DNA of 15,499 nucleotides from Candidatus Cloacimonadota bacterium (GCA_018654125.1 JABIME010000149.1:1-15499), one strand, 5' to 3'; shown: positions 7,484 through 15,499, counted from the first letter of the stretch. Notes: generated by a model not told the origin, from the letters alone. Program-made: numbers and translations.

Positions 7484-8413
7484 TTAATTTTTTGACCTAA
7501 TAAGCAGTGATGGATCTTCACTTATCTGCCTGGAAAAATCATTTAAATAATCGATTGTTTCTTTAAGACTTTCTATTGTATCAAGCAAGTCTTGCCTGCT
7601 CTCTAGATGTGTTGCATCAATGTGAGAGATCGCACTATTTGCATCTACAGTAAGTTTATGAATATCTGTCATGAGTTGCGTTAGATCTGATCCCGCAAGC
7701 TCTGATGTTATTTTTTCAGTACTTTCAACGATCTTTTCAATTTGTCCGGATTGCATAATTTCATCTAATCTCATCAGAAGTGTTTTTGTGTTCTCTGCTA
7801 TCTGTTCAAAATCATCTGTTATTGCTTCTAAACTTGAAACTGTATTTGATATCGAACTTTGATTCACATCAATTATGGTATCTACATTTGCAATAATATT
7901 GTTTAATCTTTTTGTGTTCTCTTCATTTGTAATGTTGTTTAAATTATTTAGAAGTATCTCAAATTTACTGGCAAGAACCTCTGCTTTTCCCGAAATACTC
8001 TCTAAAGTAGATAACCCTGGCAGTATGAATGAACCTGATTCTAGCAGGGCAGCTTCCTGGGTTCCGCCTGATATTTCAACTTGGACTAAACCGGTGATCC
8101 CAATTGGTATCAAAGAAGCTTTCATATCACCTTTAATTGGTGTTCCGGCTTCTATACTTGCTGTTACAATAATGTCTGTAATATTTTCGGGATCTATTGA
8201 GATATCATCAACTCTTCCAATTCCTATACCACGATATTTTACAGGTCCTCCAATTTGAAGTCCGGTAACCGATGAATTTTGATAACGAATATAATATGTA
8301 TCACGTTTTTCTAAGATCTGCGTACCTGCAACCATGATGAGAAACATGACCATTAAAATTGATATTACCGTAATAAAAATACCCAACCTGAATTTTTGTG
8401 CTTTAGTTACCAT
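7484..8413 (-). CDS. mlaD: MlaD-type MCE domain substrate-binding protein
   Basis: This 309-residue protein is the MCE component of the lipid transporter. A single N-terminal membrane helix spans about residues 9-30 (FRLGIFITVISILMVMFLIM is 8-27). The MCE domain lies at about 38-115 with the typical pattern YIRYQNSSVTGLQIGGPVKY followed by RGIGIGRVDDI, then IPIGITGLVQVEISGG at 102-117. MCE domains form hexameric rings with a hydrophobic central pore. Residues about 135-300 are predicted helical, rich in heptad-like L/I spacing, and end in the EDPSLLIRS tail common to MlaD relatives. This tail is longer than in E. coli MlaD and could form a helical needle reaching towards the outer membrane (inference). 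The ATG at 8413 has a strong AAGGAG 6 nt upstream (8425-8420). It is the first gene of the cassette and is followed after 14 nt by the auxiliary lipoprotein gene. Confidence 0.93.
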   Translation of the reverse strand: MVTKAQKFRLGIFITVISILMVMFLIMVAGTQILEKRDTYYIRYQNSSVTGLQIGGPVKYRGIGIGRVDDISIDPENITDIIVTASIEAGTPIKGDMKASLIPIGITGLVQVEISGGTQEAALLESGSFILPGLSTLESISGKAEVLASKFEILLNNLNNITNEENTKRLNNIIANVDTIIDVNQSSISNTVSSLEAITDDFEQIAENTKTLLMRLDEIMQSGQIEKIVESTEKITSELAGSDLTQLMTDIHKLTVDANSAISHIDATHLESRQDLLDTIESLKETIDYLNDFSRQISEDPSLLIRSKN

Positions 8414-8436
8414 CGGATTCTCCTTATTTGCATACT

Positions 8437-8465
8437 TTTTAAGGAATGGAATAACTTGATGTCAA
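8437..8465 (-). promoter_or_regulatory. Candidate sigma-70-like promoter of the MCE operon
   Basis: In the 85-nt gap between sprA and mlaD the minus strand shows a perfect TTGACA at 8465-8460, then a 17-nt spacer and TTAAAA at 8442-8437, a weak -10 match. The position, about 24 nt upstream of the ATG, would give a short leader that includes the AAGGAG site. No terminator-like hairpin separates sprA from this site, so the MCE genes may also be read through from sprA. Confidence 0.35.
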
Positions 8466-8467
8466 GT
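8454..8467. promoter_or_regulatory. 14-nt palindrome overlapping the putative -35 box
   Basis: The sequence ACTTGA-TG-TCAAGT has perfect 6-nt inverted arms with a 2-nt centre and covers the TTGACA box. Symmetric short sites at a -35 are typical repressor operators. No regulator gene is present in the window, so its function is an inference. As an RNA hairpin it would have only a 5-bp stem with no U-tract, so it is not a terminator. Confidence 0.3.
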
Positions 8468-8498
8468 AAAATGCTTGCAACTAATTCTGTTGTGGTTT

Positions 8499-11400
8499 CT
8501 AGAATATTATTTCTATCCAGATACTAAGCCTAAACATTGAGGATGTGGTTACACGTTTTTTGTCTTCCGACCAATCATATTCACTGGTAAGTCCGGCTGT
8601 TATACTTTTATTAAACTTATAAGATGCACCTGGAGTTATACCGTATGATGTTTTTTCCATTTCAGTAACCTTACTTTCTAATCCTTGTCGAGTTGTTTTG
8701 GTCATTTCCATATTAAAGCTTACATCTGTTGTGAACTCGTTTTTCATACTTGTTCGTTTGAAAAACAGTATTTTAATACCTTTAGGATTTGTAAACGACC
8801 AAGATAGATTACCATTCATAGATCTTGTTATGGTTTGTCTGATATCATCATAATTTGTACGATGTGTAATATTTTTTTGATCAGAGTAATTTAGAGAAAA
8901 ACTACTTGTGATATCATAAATCCAGTTTCCATGCCATGAGATCAATGGAGTAAGATTAATACGTTGCTGCCTTGAATCTTCTTCTTTAAAATCGATATCA
9001 CCGTTAAGCATTTCTGAGTAAACGTAACTACTTGTAAGACGTGAGCTAGTAAGTATTTTTGCAGCTCGAATAAGTTTTTCAAACTCTGTAAGAGTTACCG
9101 AAACATTTGGAAAAGTTGTAGACCTTTTTTCGCTGCTGTTATTACTAAATGTTCTTGTAATTTCTCTGGAATATCCGAAGTTAGTTGTAAGGTTTCTAAT
9201 AATAGGAAAGCTAGCTGAAGTTGAATATTTATCCATAACAGATTTCAGAATTATCTCTTTATCATCTCCCTCTTCTTTAAGAATATGAGGTAAACCTATT
9301 TGATATAAAAATTCAGGACGCTCAAATCTATCCTCATAGGTTGTTCGGTAAGTATTATCATAAGAAACACTTATGTTGCTCAGTCCACTTATATAGCTTA
9401 CAATTGATGCTACAAGATTACTTTTACTTTCCGGCATCGTTGTTTGTGTTTTGCCAGGATCTTTCTGTTCACCTTCATCACCCTTTTTTGGATCTTCGGG
9501 CAATCCTTCTTCTAAACTCTCTTCCCCTTTTAATTCTTCCGAGCCATCACGATTTGGTTCTTCTAATACATTTTTAGGTTCTTCACCACTAAATGGAGTA
9601 CGTGTCTCTATTGGTTCAAACTTGTTTTGCTCTTCCCTTATGGTTTCTTCAATACCTTGTTCAGACTCAGGTTCAGCTTCTTCTTCCTCAACTACTCCCG
9701 AGAATTTTTTATCTAGCCAATTAGCAAGATCACGTAACATATCCTGATTCTTAAGCGTAAATCTTCCACCAAGATTCCTGTTTACTCCACCGCGATAATA
9801 CAATGTGTCTTGCGTACCAGATTTTATGTGATCGTCATCATAAATAACAGAACCGTCTGCACTAAAAGTAAAAATATTATCGATATATTTTGGATCAAAA
9901 TTAATGTTAATATCCTGAGTTCTCTCTTTTTCCTCACCAATATTATACCCTTTATAATAATTCTTTAGCATTAGATCACGTTTTGTAATAAGGTTATAGG
10001 AAGTTGAAATATCGCTAAACAAATCGTAATCAATTTTAGAGGTGGTCTCAAATGCTCGCGTTTTATAAGATGAAGTATTTAGTGCCCAATGTGCTACAGA
10101 ATCAGAATAAGTATCCCAGCGCCAAGATAGAGGATCATTCTCTCGCAATGTTAACGAATTATTAATACTATGTGGGAAAAAGTGTAACTTATAGTTAGAA
10201 AATAAGCCTATATCTATTTTCTCTTTAGGAATCGTAAAATTGTAAATATGTTTTAAAGTATAAGCTATAGTAGTATCCGCACGTGTTGCATTTGTTAGAT
10301 ATGTCTTCTGAATATTTCCGCTGATCGTTGTATTCTTAATTGTATAAGCTAATATTTTACTTTTGGGAGTTTTAGTTTGAGCTATTGTAATATCCGCTCG
10401 ATACGAGAGATTTTTATTTGTCTCTCGTTCTCTTTCATCATCAAGAAGCTCATCACGTAATATATCAGATCCAGATTTAAATCTTGGAATTCCAATAGAT
10501 TGTGTTCTGGCTAAATTCATTGGAATATTAAAACCCCAGTCTGCAGGCAAGAATTTGTTCAAGCTTATCCTGTTAGTAATATCCAGATCTGTTTGTTTAA
10601 CAAATGACACATTCGTTGTTCTTCTGGCAGAAGATTGGAAATTCTCGGACCTGAAATCGAGACCAACGTGGAAGGTTGCAAGATCTGCAAAACTGGTTGT
10701 AAAATTGGCACTGGAGGCAAAGCCCATATCTTCATAAGGATCCGCCACTCTTATATCATTGAAATATAATCTTCCCGAAAATTCGTTCGATGCTTCTGCT
10801 CCCAAAGACATCTCCCTGATATCAGAGAGACTTGGGTTTCCAACCTTAGAAAGTTTAGTATCATCCAGAAAATAGCTTACATCATTTCTATTGTCTATAT
10901 TTTTAAGATGTGTAAATTCAGAGAATTCAATTTCGATTTCTCTCCAACCATCTTCATCCATAACAGCATTATATTCTTGAAGATCCAGTGGTTGTTTGAT
11001 CTCATAATAATTTACTGAATCTGCACCGAGACGAATTATAAGTGAATCCTGCTTTAGTGGAGAATAACCTTCGATAGGTTTCTCAGCAAATACCCAATAA
11101 CGAATTTTATTATATGCAAGAAGATTATAAGGATCCATAAATTCTTGCGTAACCAAACCATGTTTTTTGGTTTCCATCTCTTTATAGTCAATGGTTAAAG
11201 ATTGCTCAAGAGTAATTTCTCCTCTCTCTTCAAGAGCTGTATGAGGTGCAGGTGTATAATGCTGTCCCGATTGATTGTCAGCAATTCCAACCTGCATTAT
11301 CTCAGTATCATTTGTAAAAACTGTTCCATCTTCGTTCTTAATAAATCCTTCTTCCCATTTATTTCCAACTATATCAAGATTCACGATTCTTACTCTTGTG

Positions 11401-14400
11401 CTGTCTTCAACTTCAAACCAGACGCGTGAAAATGTGATCTTTTTTATATTTGGAACTTCACCTATATTATCGGAAATGATCCTGTAATTTTCGGGATTAT
11501 GCAGTGGGATTCGGAACAATCTCCACCCATTGAACTCACTAACCATGAATTCATTCCCTTCGTTCAGGCTTACAGAATATTCAAAGTAAATATTTTCATC
11601 ATCCAAAATACCGTTATCATTCATATCTTCAGAATCAAGTTTGCTGTTTCCTTCTGTTCCGTTTATGTAAGGATACTCTTCTGCACCATTAATTGCAACT
11701 TCTTCATTATCAAAATCATCATCAGGGTCATCACCTGCGAATCCGGTTTTAATCCTGTCTAAACCATAGTCCTCACCACCATCTAGAATTCCATCTGCCT
11801 CTACTAATCCATCCTCTTTATCTGGTTCATCATTTTCACCGGGACGATAAAAGTCTTCGCTCATCTTTCCCAAATTTATATGCATAATAACCGGACGGGA
11901 CAACTGATTATTACTCAAAGTGTCTACTTTTGCCAAGATCTCAATATATTTTTTCTTTGAAAAATCTACATCATTACCGATATATTTCATTACTCCCGCC
12001 CAATATTTCATATTCATTCCGGGCATTCCAATATCGGATGGTTTTATTTTACAAGCCAACACAGAGACCTTTTCTCTCTCCTCTTTTTCGGTTAGAGAAT
12101 TAGGGTCGTAAACATCTCTTGCATATACATCGTTTGGATTATAATAGTTAATGTGTGCCTTACCGAAGTCGATAAGATTTCCGGCAGGTTCTTCTGCTGG
12201 GCGGCTGGCAAATGACCATGTTCCTCTGGTAATTCCAAGAGGATACATTTCCATTGTGCTTTCCATATCATCTAAATATGCTTCTTTTTTATCATGTTGT
12301 TTATCACTTCCATAAATACGGGGAAGGCTCATCGCCACTTCACCCGATAGGGTAACAGAGGATTTGACATCGGTTTTTATAAGCGGAAGCCAATCGATGA
12401 ATTTAGTCATGAATGGCATTTCGTAATCAATTTCGCCATCAATATCTGCCAGAATGATACTTCTGTTCTCGTTACCAATTTTAGGGCGATCTTCCCTTAC
12501 TTTTTCTGATTGATAAACAAACGTACCACCAAGCTTGATGTTGTCATTGAACTCCATATCGGCTCGCATTCCCAAAATTGTTTTATTATCCATGGCAAAA
12601 ATTGGCTTGAACTGATAATCAATTTTGATCTCAACATCAGGATCTTTTGCTTCACTTGTTAAGAACGTTATCATTCCAAAATCATAATCTGCAATAAAGT
12701 CAACATTCTCTATCAGTTTTCTTTTATTTGGTCCAATTTTAATTACAATACTACCCGGCAAGATACCCATTCTTCCGAGTGCAACTTGATCTCTACCTAT
12801 TTTACCTTTTACAAAAATATGGTTAATAATATCATTTGAAGGAACACTTTCTTCTTCATAAATTAGTGAGTCGTGCAGTGAATAAAATGGTCTAATAAAT
12901 GGAAAATATATAAATCCCGCATTGAGGTCAATTGCTGTATCTGCACCATCTATTTTCCCATCAATATTACTATCTAAACGCAAATAGTCGTTCAGGGTAT
13001 GAACATCTTCTGTTGTTACTTCTTCAGGAGCATTATAGTCTGCTGTTGTTCCTCCGGGAGGTAATGTGTATATGCTCATTTCAAAGCCTTCACTTTGAAT
13101 GTTCTGCATTCCCAGATTATAAATATTTCTTGCTTGAAGATTCCAGTATTCTACATCATCTACTTCCTGGTTTCTTATCCGCAACATCTTAACTTCTCTA
13201 GGATAAGCAACAGGATCTCCAACCTCTACACCATCTTTACGGGTATATGTAACACCAATTGAATAAATTCTGTTTACTCCTTGGGGTAAGGTCATTACAA
13301 TCATACTAGCATCTTCACTAATAATGTAATCTGTTCCCTCAAGAAGAATTTCGAAGTGATATGTTTCATCGGGATTGAGATAATTTACTCCATCCTCGGT
13401 CATTGTATTATTACTAGCAGATCCGTCATCAAGATAAACAGTAAATTCTTTGGTTAAATCGGGAAGTAATCCATAGCCACCCGGGGCAAGTTGCCATTTA
13501 CTTGTAGTTGGATCAAGTTTAATAGCATTGTTCTTCCAACCCATAGGATAAGCAACACCTTCTACACCATCTGCATCACTGTAAAGCGAAAATAGAGCTG
13601 AAGGTTGATCGATGTAATAATGAGTTTTATTTACAAAAGCATTGCTCTTGAATACCGTTGAATCCGCTTGAGCATCACCAGTCCAAGTTTGTGTATTTTT
13701 TTGCGCTTCATCTTTTCCCATTATAGTGGTTATGCTTAAATTACCGGCTTCGACCTGTGTCTTAATTCCAAAAAGACCTTCAGAAGAAGCACTGTAGCTT
13801 ATAAATTTTGAGCCGGAAAGTGCAAGTGAGATATTTCCGGCATCAATTGTTTTCACAATTTCATCTTCATTGCCTTCATAATCTATGTTAATTTCACTTG
13901 GAGTTGGCATTACATCTTCGTCTGAAGTAGATTGATGATTCACATTTACGTGGATCTTCTCTCCTATTGTACCTCGAAGGCGTAAATTCAGATCCTGCCG
14001 CATTTCCGGTGTAAAATCTGTGTTGTCGTCTCCCTCACCCATTGCATCGCTTCTTTTAGACATCCTACCGGCAAATGTGAGCCGCTGACTTCCATTCAAA
14101 TTCAGTCTTCCTGCTTTATCGCCCATAAAGCGTCGTACAGATTTTGGAAGAGCCATTTTGGGTAATTTGATAATAATTTCAGGGATTAGACCTTCGCTTT
14201 GTTCACGATCTTCATCTCCCATTAATTCTTTACATTTTATAAGTAATTCACGTTTGAAATATCCATAAAATGCGTTATTATTATAGCTCTCAAGCGAAAC
14301 ATAAATCGGAGGGTAGAGTTCAATACTATTTAGTTTTACCGTGAGTTTAACACGCTTTTCATCATAATCTATCTCTTTTATTGTGTGAATTTGATAAATA

Positions 14401-14579
14401 CCCAATTTATTGTGCGGATAGGCTGTGATGGAAAATCCTTTTTGGTGCCGATAAACATCGATCTCGTTATATTCTAGTTTAGCTATCCCTCTCAAATTAA
14501 ATTCAGGTTGGAATGCTTGCGCAAATGCCAATAGAGCAAAAGATAACAATATAGAAACAGCTATTAATTTTTTATTCAT
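8499..14579 (-). CDS. sprA: SprA-family giant outer-membrane protein (type IX secretion translocon)
   Basis: This 2026-residue protein has a signal peptide (MNKKLIAVSILLSFALLAFA, 1-20) and a C-terminal Phe (SIWIEIIF) typical of outer-membrane barrels. Family landmarks run throughout: LNLNGSQRLTFAG and LNLRLRGTIGEKIHVNVNHQ (about 163-215), NEDEIVKTIDAGNISL and GLFGIKTQ (about 234-275), the DNKTILGMRADMEF block (about 664-677), YLDDMEST then GITRGTWSFASRP (about 768-795), and an Asp-rich SEDFYRPGENDEP-type region at 915-995. SprA (Sov) is the very large barrel through which type IX substrates cross the outer membrane. At 2026 residues it is shorter than Bacteroidota SprA proteins, which are around 2400. 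Residues about 1625-1717 are an acidic Glu/Pro-rich low-complexity insert between barrel strands. The ATG lies 13 nt after the coaX stop with only a weak Shine-Dalgarno, so co-transcription with coaX is likely. No other type IX gene is visible here. Confidence 0.9.
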   Translation of the reverse strand: MNKKLIAVSILLSFALLAFAQAFQPEFNLRGIAKLEYNEIDVYRHQKGFSITAYPHNKLGIYQIHTIKEIDYDEKRVKLTVKLNSIELYPPIYVSLESYNNNAFYGYFKRELLIKCKELMGDEDREQSEGLIPEIIIKLPKMALPKSVRRFMGDKAGRLNLNGSQRLTFAGRMSKRSDAMGEGDDNTDFTPEMRQDLNLRLRGTIGEKIHVNVNHQSTSDEDVMPTPSEINIDYEGNEDEIVKTIDAGNISLALSGSKFISYSASSEGLFGIKTQVEAGNLSITTIMGKDEAQKNTQTWTGDAQADSTVFKSNAFVNKTHYYIDQPSALFSLYSDADGVEGVAYPMGWKNNAIKLDPTTSKWQLAPGGYGLLPDLTKEFTVYLDDGSASNNTMTEDGVNYLNPDETYHFEILLEGTDYIISEDASMIVMTLPQGVNRIYSIGVTYTRKDGVEVGDPVAYPREVKMLRIRNQEVDDVEYWNLQARNIYNLGMQNIQSEGFEMSIYTLPPGGTTADYNAPEEVTTEDVHTLNDYLRLDSNIDGKIDGADTAIDLNAGFIYFPFIRPFYSLHDSLIYEEESVPSNDIINHIFVKGKIGRDQVALGRMGILPGSIVIKIGPNKRKLIENVDFIADYDFGMITFLTSEAKDPDVEIKIDYQFKPIFAMDNKTILGMRADMEFNDNIKLGGTFVYQSEKVREDRPKIGNENRSIILADIDGEIDYEMPFMTKFIDWLPLIKTDVKSSVTLSGEVAMSLPRIYGSDKQHDKKEAYLDDMESTMEMYPLGITRGTWSFASRPAEEPAGNLIDFGKAHINYYNPNDVYARDVYDPNSLTEKEEREKVSVLACKIKPSDIGMPGMNMKYWAGVMKYIGNDVDFSKKKYIEILAKVDTLSNNQLSRPVIMHINLGKMSEDFYRPGENDEPDKEDGLVEADGILDGGEDYGLDRIKTGFAGDDPDDDFDNEEVAINGAEEYPYINGTEGNSKLDSEDMNDNGILDDENIYFEYSVSLNEGNEFMVSEFNGWRLFRIPLHNPENYRIISDNIGEVPNIKKITFSRVWFEVEDSTRVRIVNLDIVGNKWEEGFIKNEDGTVFTNDTEIMQVGIADNQSGQHYTPAPHTALEERGEITLEQSLTIDYKEMETKKHGLVTQEFMDPYNLLAYNKIRYWVFAEKPIEGYSPLKQDSLIIRLGADSVNYYEIKQPLDLQEYNAVMDEDGWREIEIEFSEFTHLKNIDNRNDVSYFLDDTKLSKVGNPSLSDIREMSLGAEASNEFSGRLYFNDIRVADPYEDMGFASSANFTTSFADLATFHVGLDFRSENFQSSARRTTNVSFVKQTDLDITNRISLNKFLPADWGFNIPMNLARTQSIGIPRFKSGSDILRDELLDDERERETNKNLSYRADITIAQTKTPKSKILAYTIKNTTISGNIQKTYLTNATRADTTIAYTLKHIYNFTIPKEKIDIGLFSNYKLHFFPHSINNSLTLRENDPLSWRWDTYSDSVAHWALNTSSYKTRAFETTSKIDYDLFSDISTSYNLITKRDLMLKNYYKGYNIGEEKERTQDININFDPKYIDNIFTFSADGSVIYDDDHIKSGTQDTLYYRGGVNRNLGGRFTLKNQDMLRDLANWLDKKFSGVVEEEEAEPESEQGIEETIREEQNKFEPIETRTPFSGEEPKNVLEEPNRDGSEELKGEESLEEGLPEDPKKGDEGEQKDPGKTQTTMPESKSNLVASIVSYISGLSNISVSYDNTYRTTYEDRFERPEFLYQIGLPHILKEEGDDKEIILKSVMDKYSTSASFPIIRNLTTNFGYSREITRTFSNNSSEKRSTTFPNVSVTLTEFEKLIRAAKILTSSRLTSSYVYSEMLNGDIDFKEEDSRQQRINLTPLISWHGNWIYDITSSFSLNYSDQKNITHRTNYDDIRQTITRSMNGNLSWSFTNPKGIKILFFKRTSMKNEFTTDVSFNMEMTKTTRQGLESKVTEMEKTSYGITPGASYKFNKSITAGLTSEYDWSEDKKRVTTSSMFRLSIWIEIIF

Positions 14580-14592
14580 TAATTATTTTTTC

Positions 14593-15366
14593 TTATTTGC
14601 AGCAGATAAGATTTAATCCATCTAAAGTTAAACTTTTATCGATAATATCAATTTCTTTAGAGTCACTACAGATCAATTCGGCGATCCCACCAGTAGCAAC
14701 TGTTTTAATTTCACCAAGATGTTTATATTCATTTCTTAAAGCTTTAATAAATCCATCCAACATCATAGAATTACCCGTAATAATACCAGAAAGCAAAGCA
14801 TCCGTTGTGTTCGTTCCCAATAGATGTTCCGGTTTTTTTAGTTGTACATTTGCCAGAAGAGCTGTTGAATCAAAAAGATTTTTTGCTGAAGTAATTACAC
14901 CGGGAGCTATTGCAGTTCCAAAAAAATGGCCTTCCTTTCCTACTAATTGGATTGTAGTTGCGGTTCCAAAATCACAGATAATACAATTTGTTTTATATTT
15001 TTCTATTGCTGCGAATGCATTAACTACAAGATCTGAACCAATGAATCCGGGATCTGCAACAGGAAATTGCAATCCCAGCTTTGAATACGCATTAACGATC
15101 TCAACATCACATTTTAAATATTTGCTTATTAAGTGAGAAAATATTCGTGTTATTTCTGGAACAACCGAGGAGATAGCCGTTTTGGTGATTTGTGAAAGTA
15201 TCAGTTTGCGATCATCCGCCAGCTGTTTGATAATGCTAAAATATTCGTCCTCTGTTTTTGCCTTATCGGTATTTAAGCGCCAAGAATATTGAAGTTCTGT
15301 ATTGAAATAGAAACCCATTACGGTATGTGTATTCCCAATATCTACAACCATAATAATATTTTTCAT
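14593..15366 (-). CDS. coaX: Type III pantothenate kinase
   Basis: This 257-residue cytoplasmic enzyme of the ASKHA fold phosphorylates pantothenate, the first step of coenzyme A synthesis. Motifs in order: MVVDIGNTHTVMGFY (6-20, phosphate-binding, D9), SSVVPEIT (66-73), GSDLVVNAFAA (110-120) with the catalytic-position Asp D112, DFGTATTIQLV (132-142), GTAIAPGVITSA (150-161), LGTNTTDALLSGI (183-195) and ATGGIAELI (224-232). Length fits the family. Two family positions differ: the usual GxDR reads GSDL, and the usual DFGTATT-[IF]-D reads TTIQ. The ATG at 15366 has AGGGG 10 nt upstream (15381-15377). It is the first visible gene of a probable coaX-sprA unit; the pairing looks like a housekeeping neighbour rather than a functional link. 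Confidence 0.93.
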   Translation of the reverse strand: MKNIIMVVDIGNTHTVMGFYFNTELQYSWRLNTDKAKTEDEYFSIIKQLADDRKLILSQITKTAISSVVPEITRIFSHLISKYLKCDVEIVNAYSKLGLQFPVADPGFIGSDLVVNAFAAIEKYKTNCIICDFGTATTIQLVGKEGHFFGTAIAPGVITSAKNLFDSTALLANVQLKKPEHLLGTNTTDALLSGIITGNSMMLDGFIKALRNEYKHLGEIKTVATGGIAELICSDSKEIDIIDKSLTLDGLNLICCK

Positions 15367-15499
15367 AAAACTATTTCCCCTAATTATTGATACATAAATT
15401 AGATTATGGTAAAAATTGTAAAATAATAATTAATAATATTAATACTTATAATAAATATTGAAACATTCGGAAAAATCCGTGATGTTCCAATCTTGTCAA
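15367..15499 (-). other. AT-rich leader upstream of coaX
   Basis: These 133 nt contain no gene I can support. They hold the coaX Shine-Dalgarno, a very AT-rich stretch at 15385-15457 where several weak promoter boxes are possible (for example TTTACA at 15422-15417) but none stands out, the imperfect inverted repeat at 15458-15490, and a TTGACA at 15499-15494 with no good -10 at normal spacing. A promoter for coaX probably lies here, but I cannot place it. Confidence 0.4.
15458..15490. repeat. Imperfect inverted repeat, possible terminator or operator
   Basis: Read on the plus strand, arms TTG-a-AACAT-t-CGGA and TCCG-tg-ATGTT-c-CAA flank an AAAA loop, giving 12 base pairs interrupted by one 1x1 mismatch and one 1x2 internal loop. 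On the minus strand it is followed by AT-rich sequence (ATATTTATTATAAG) rather than a clean U-run. It may be the terminator of a gene to the right of the window, or a regulatory structure ahead of coaX. Confidence 0.35.

Noticed and set aside
9451..9747. Ser-rich open frame of 98 codons on the plus strand
   Set aside because: It is the antisense shadow of the Glu-rich insert of SprA; the low-complexity composition of the minus strand explains the lack of stops.
14597..15136. Open frame of 179 codons on the plus strand
   Set aside because: It lies wholly antisense to coaX, whose minus-strand product has all kinase motifs. The plus-strand translation shows no recognisable domain and no good ribosome binding site.

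Overview
This is an AT-rich window with every recognisable gene on the minus strand, so it is transcribed from right to left. It reads as the chromosome of a diderm (outer-membrane-bearing) bacterium. A giant SprA-type outer-membrane protein, an Mla/MCE lipid-transport cassette and a large secreted fibronectin-III plus beta-helix protein point to the Fibrobacterota-Chlorobiota-Bacteroidota side of the tree. Cloacimonadota is a plausible guess from gene style and low GC, but this is inference and nothing in the window proves it. No mobile element, tRNA, rRNA or CRISPR array was seen.

Layout in transcription order (high to low coordinates): a type III pantothenate kinase (coaX, 15366-14593); 13 nt later a 2026-residue SprA homologue (14579-8499); an 85-nt gap with a candidate promoter and palindrome. 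Next comes a tight cluster: an MCE/MlaD substrate-binding protein (8413-7484), a 710-residue lipoprotein joining a PqiC-like ABC-transport auxiliary domain to a C-terminal outer-membrane beta-barrel (7469-5337), a STAS-MlaE permease (5335-4262), the MlaF ATPase (4265-3525) and a Mut7-C domain protein (3519-3052). After an 80-nt gap, a GTG-initiated secreted protein (2971 to beyond position 1) has nine FN3 repeats in exact 270-bp register followed by a parallel beta-helix that runs off the left edge.

Two envelope systems can be inferred. The MCE cassette encodes an inner-membrane ATPase and permease, a membrane-anchored MCE ring protein with a long helical tail, and an auxiliary lipoprotein that seems to carry its own outer-membrane barrel. 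No periplasmic shuttle of the MlaC type is encoded here, so a direct inner-to-outer membrane lipid conduit is a reasonable hypothesis. Second, SprA is the outer-membrane translocon of the type IX secretion system, and the FN3/beta-helix protein is the kind of large surface protein that system exports, although its C-terminus, where a sorting signal would sit, is outside the window.

The most notable observation is the lipoprotein-barrel fusion inside the MCE operon. Also worth attention are the exact 90-residue register of the FN3 array, the loss of acidic residues in the Mut7-C protein, an acidic low-complexity insert in the SprA barrel, and a palindrome overlapping a TTGACA box upstream of the MCE operon.
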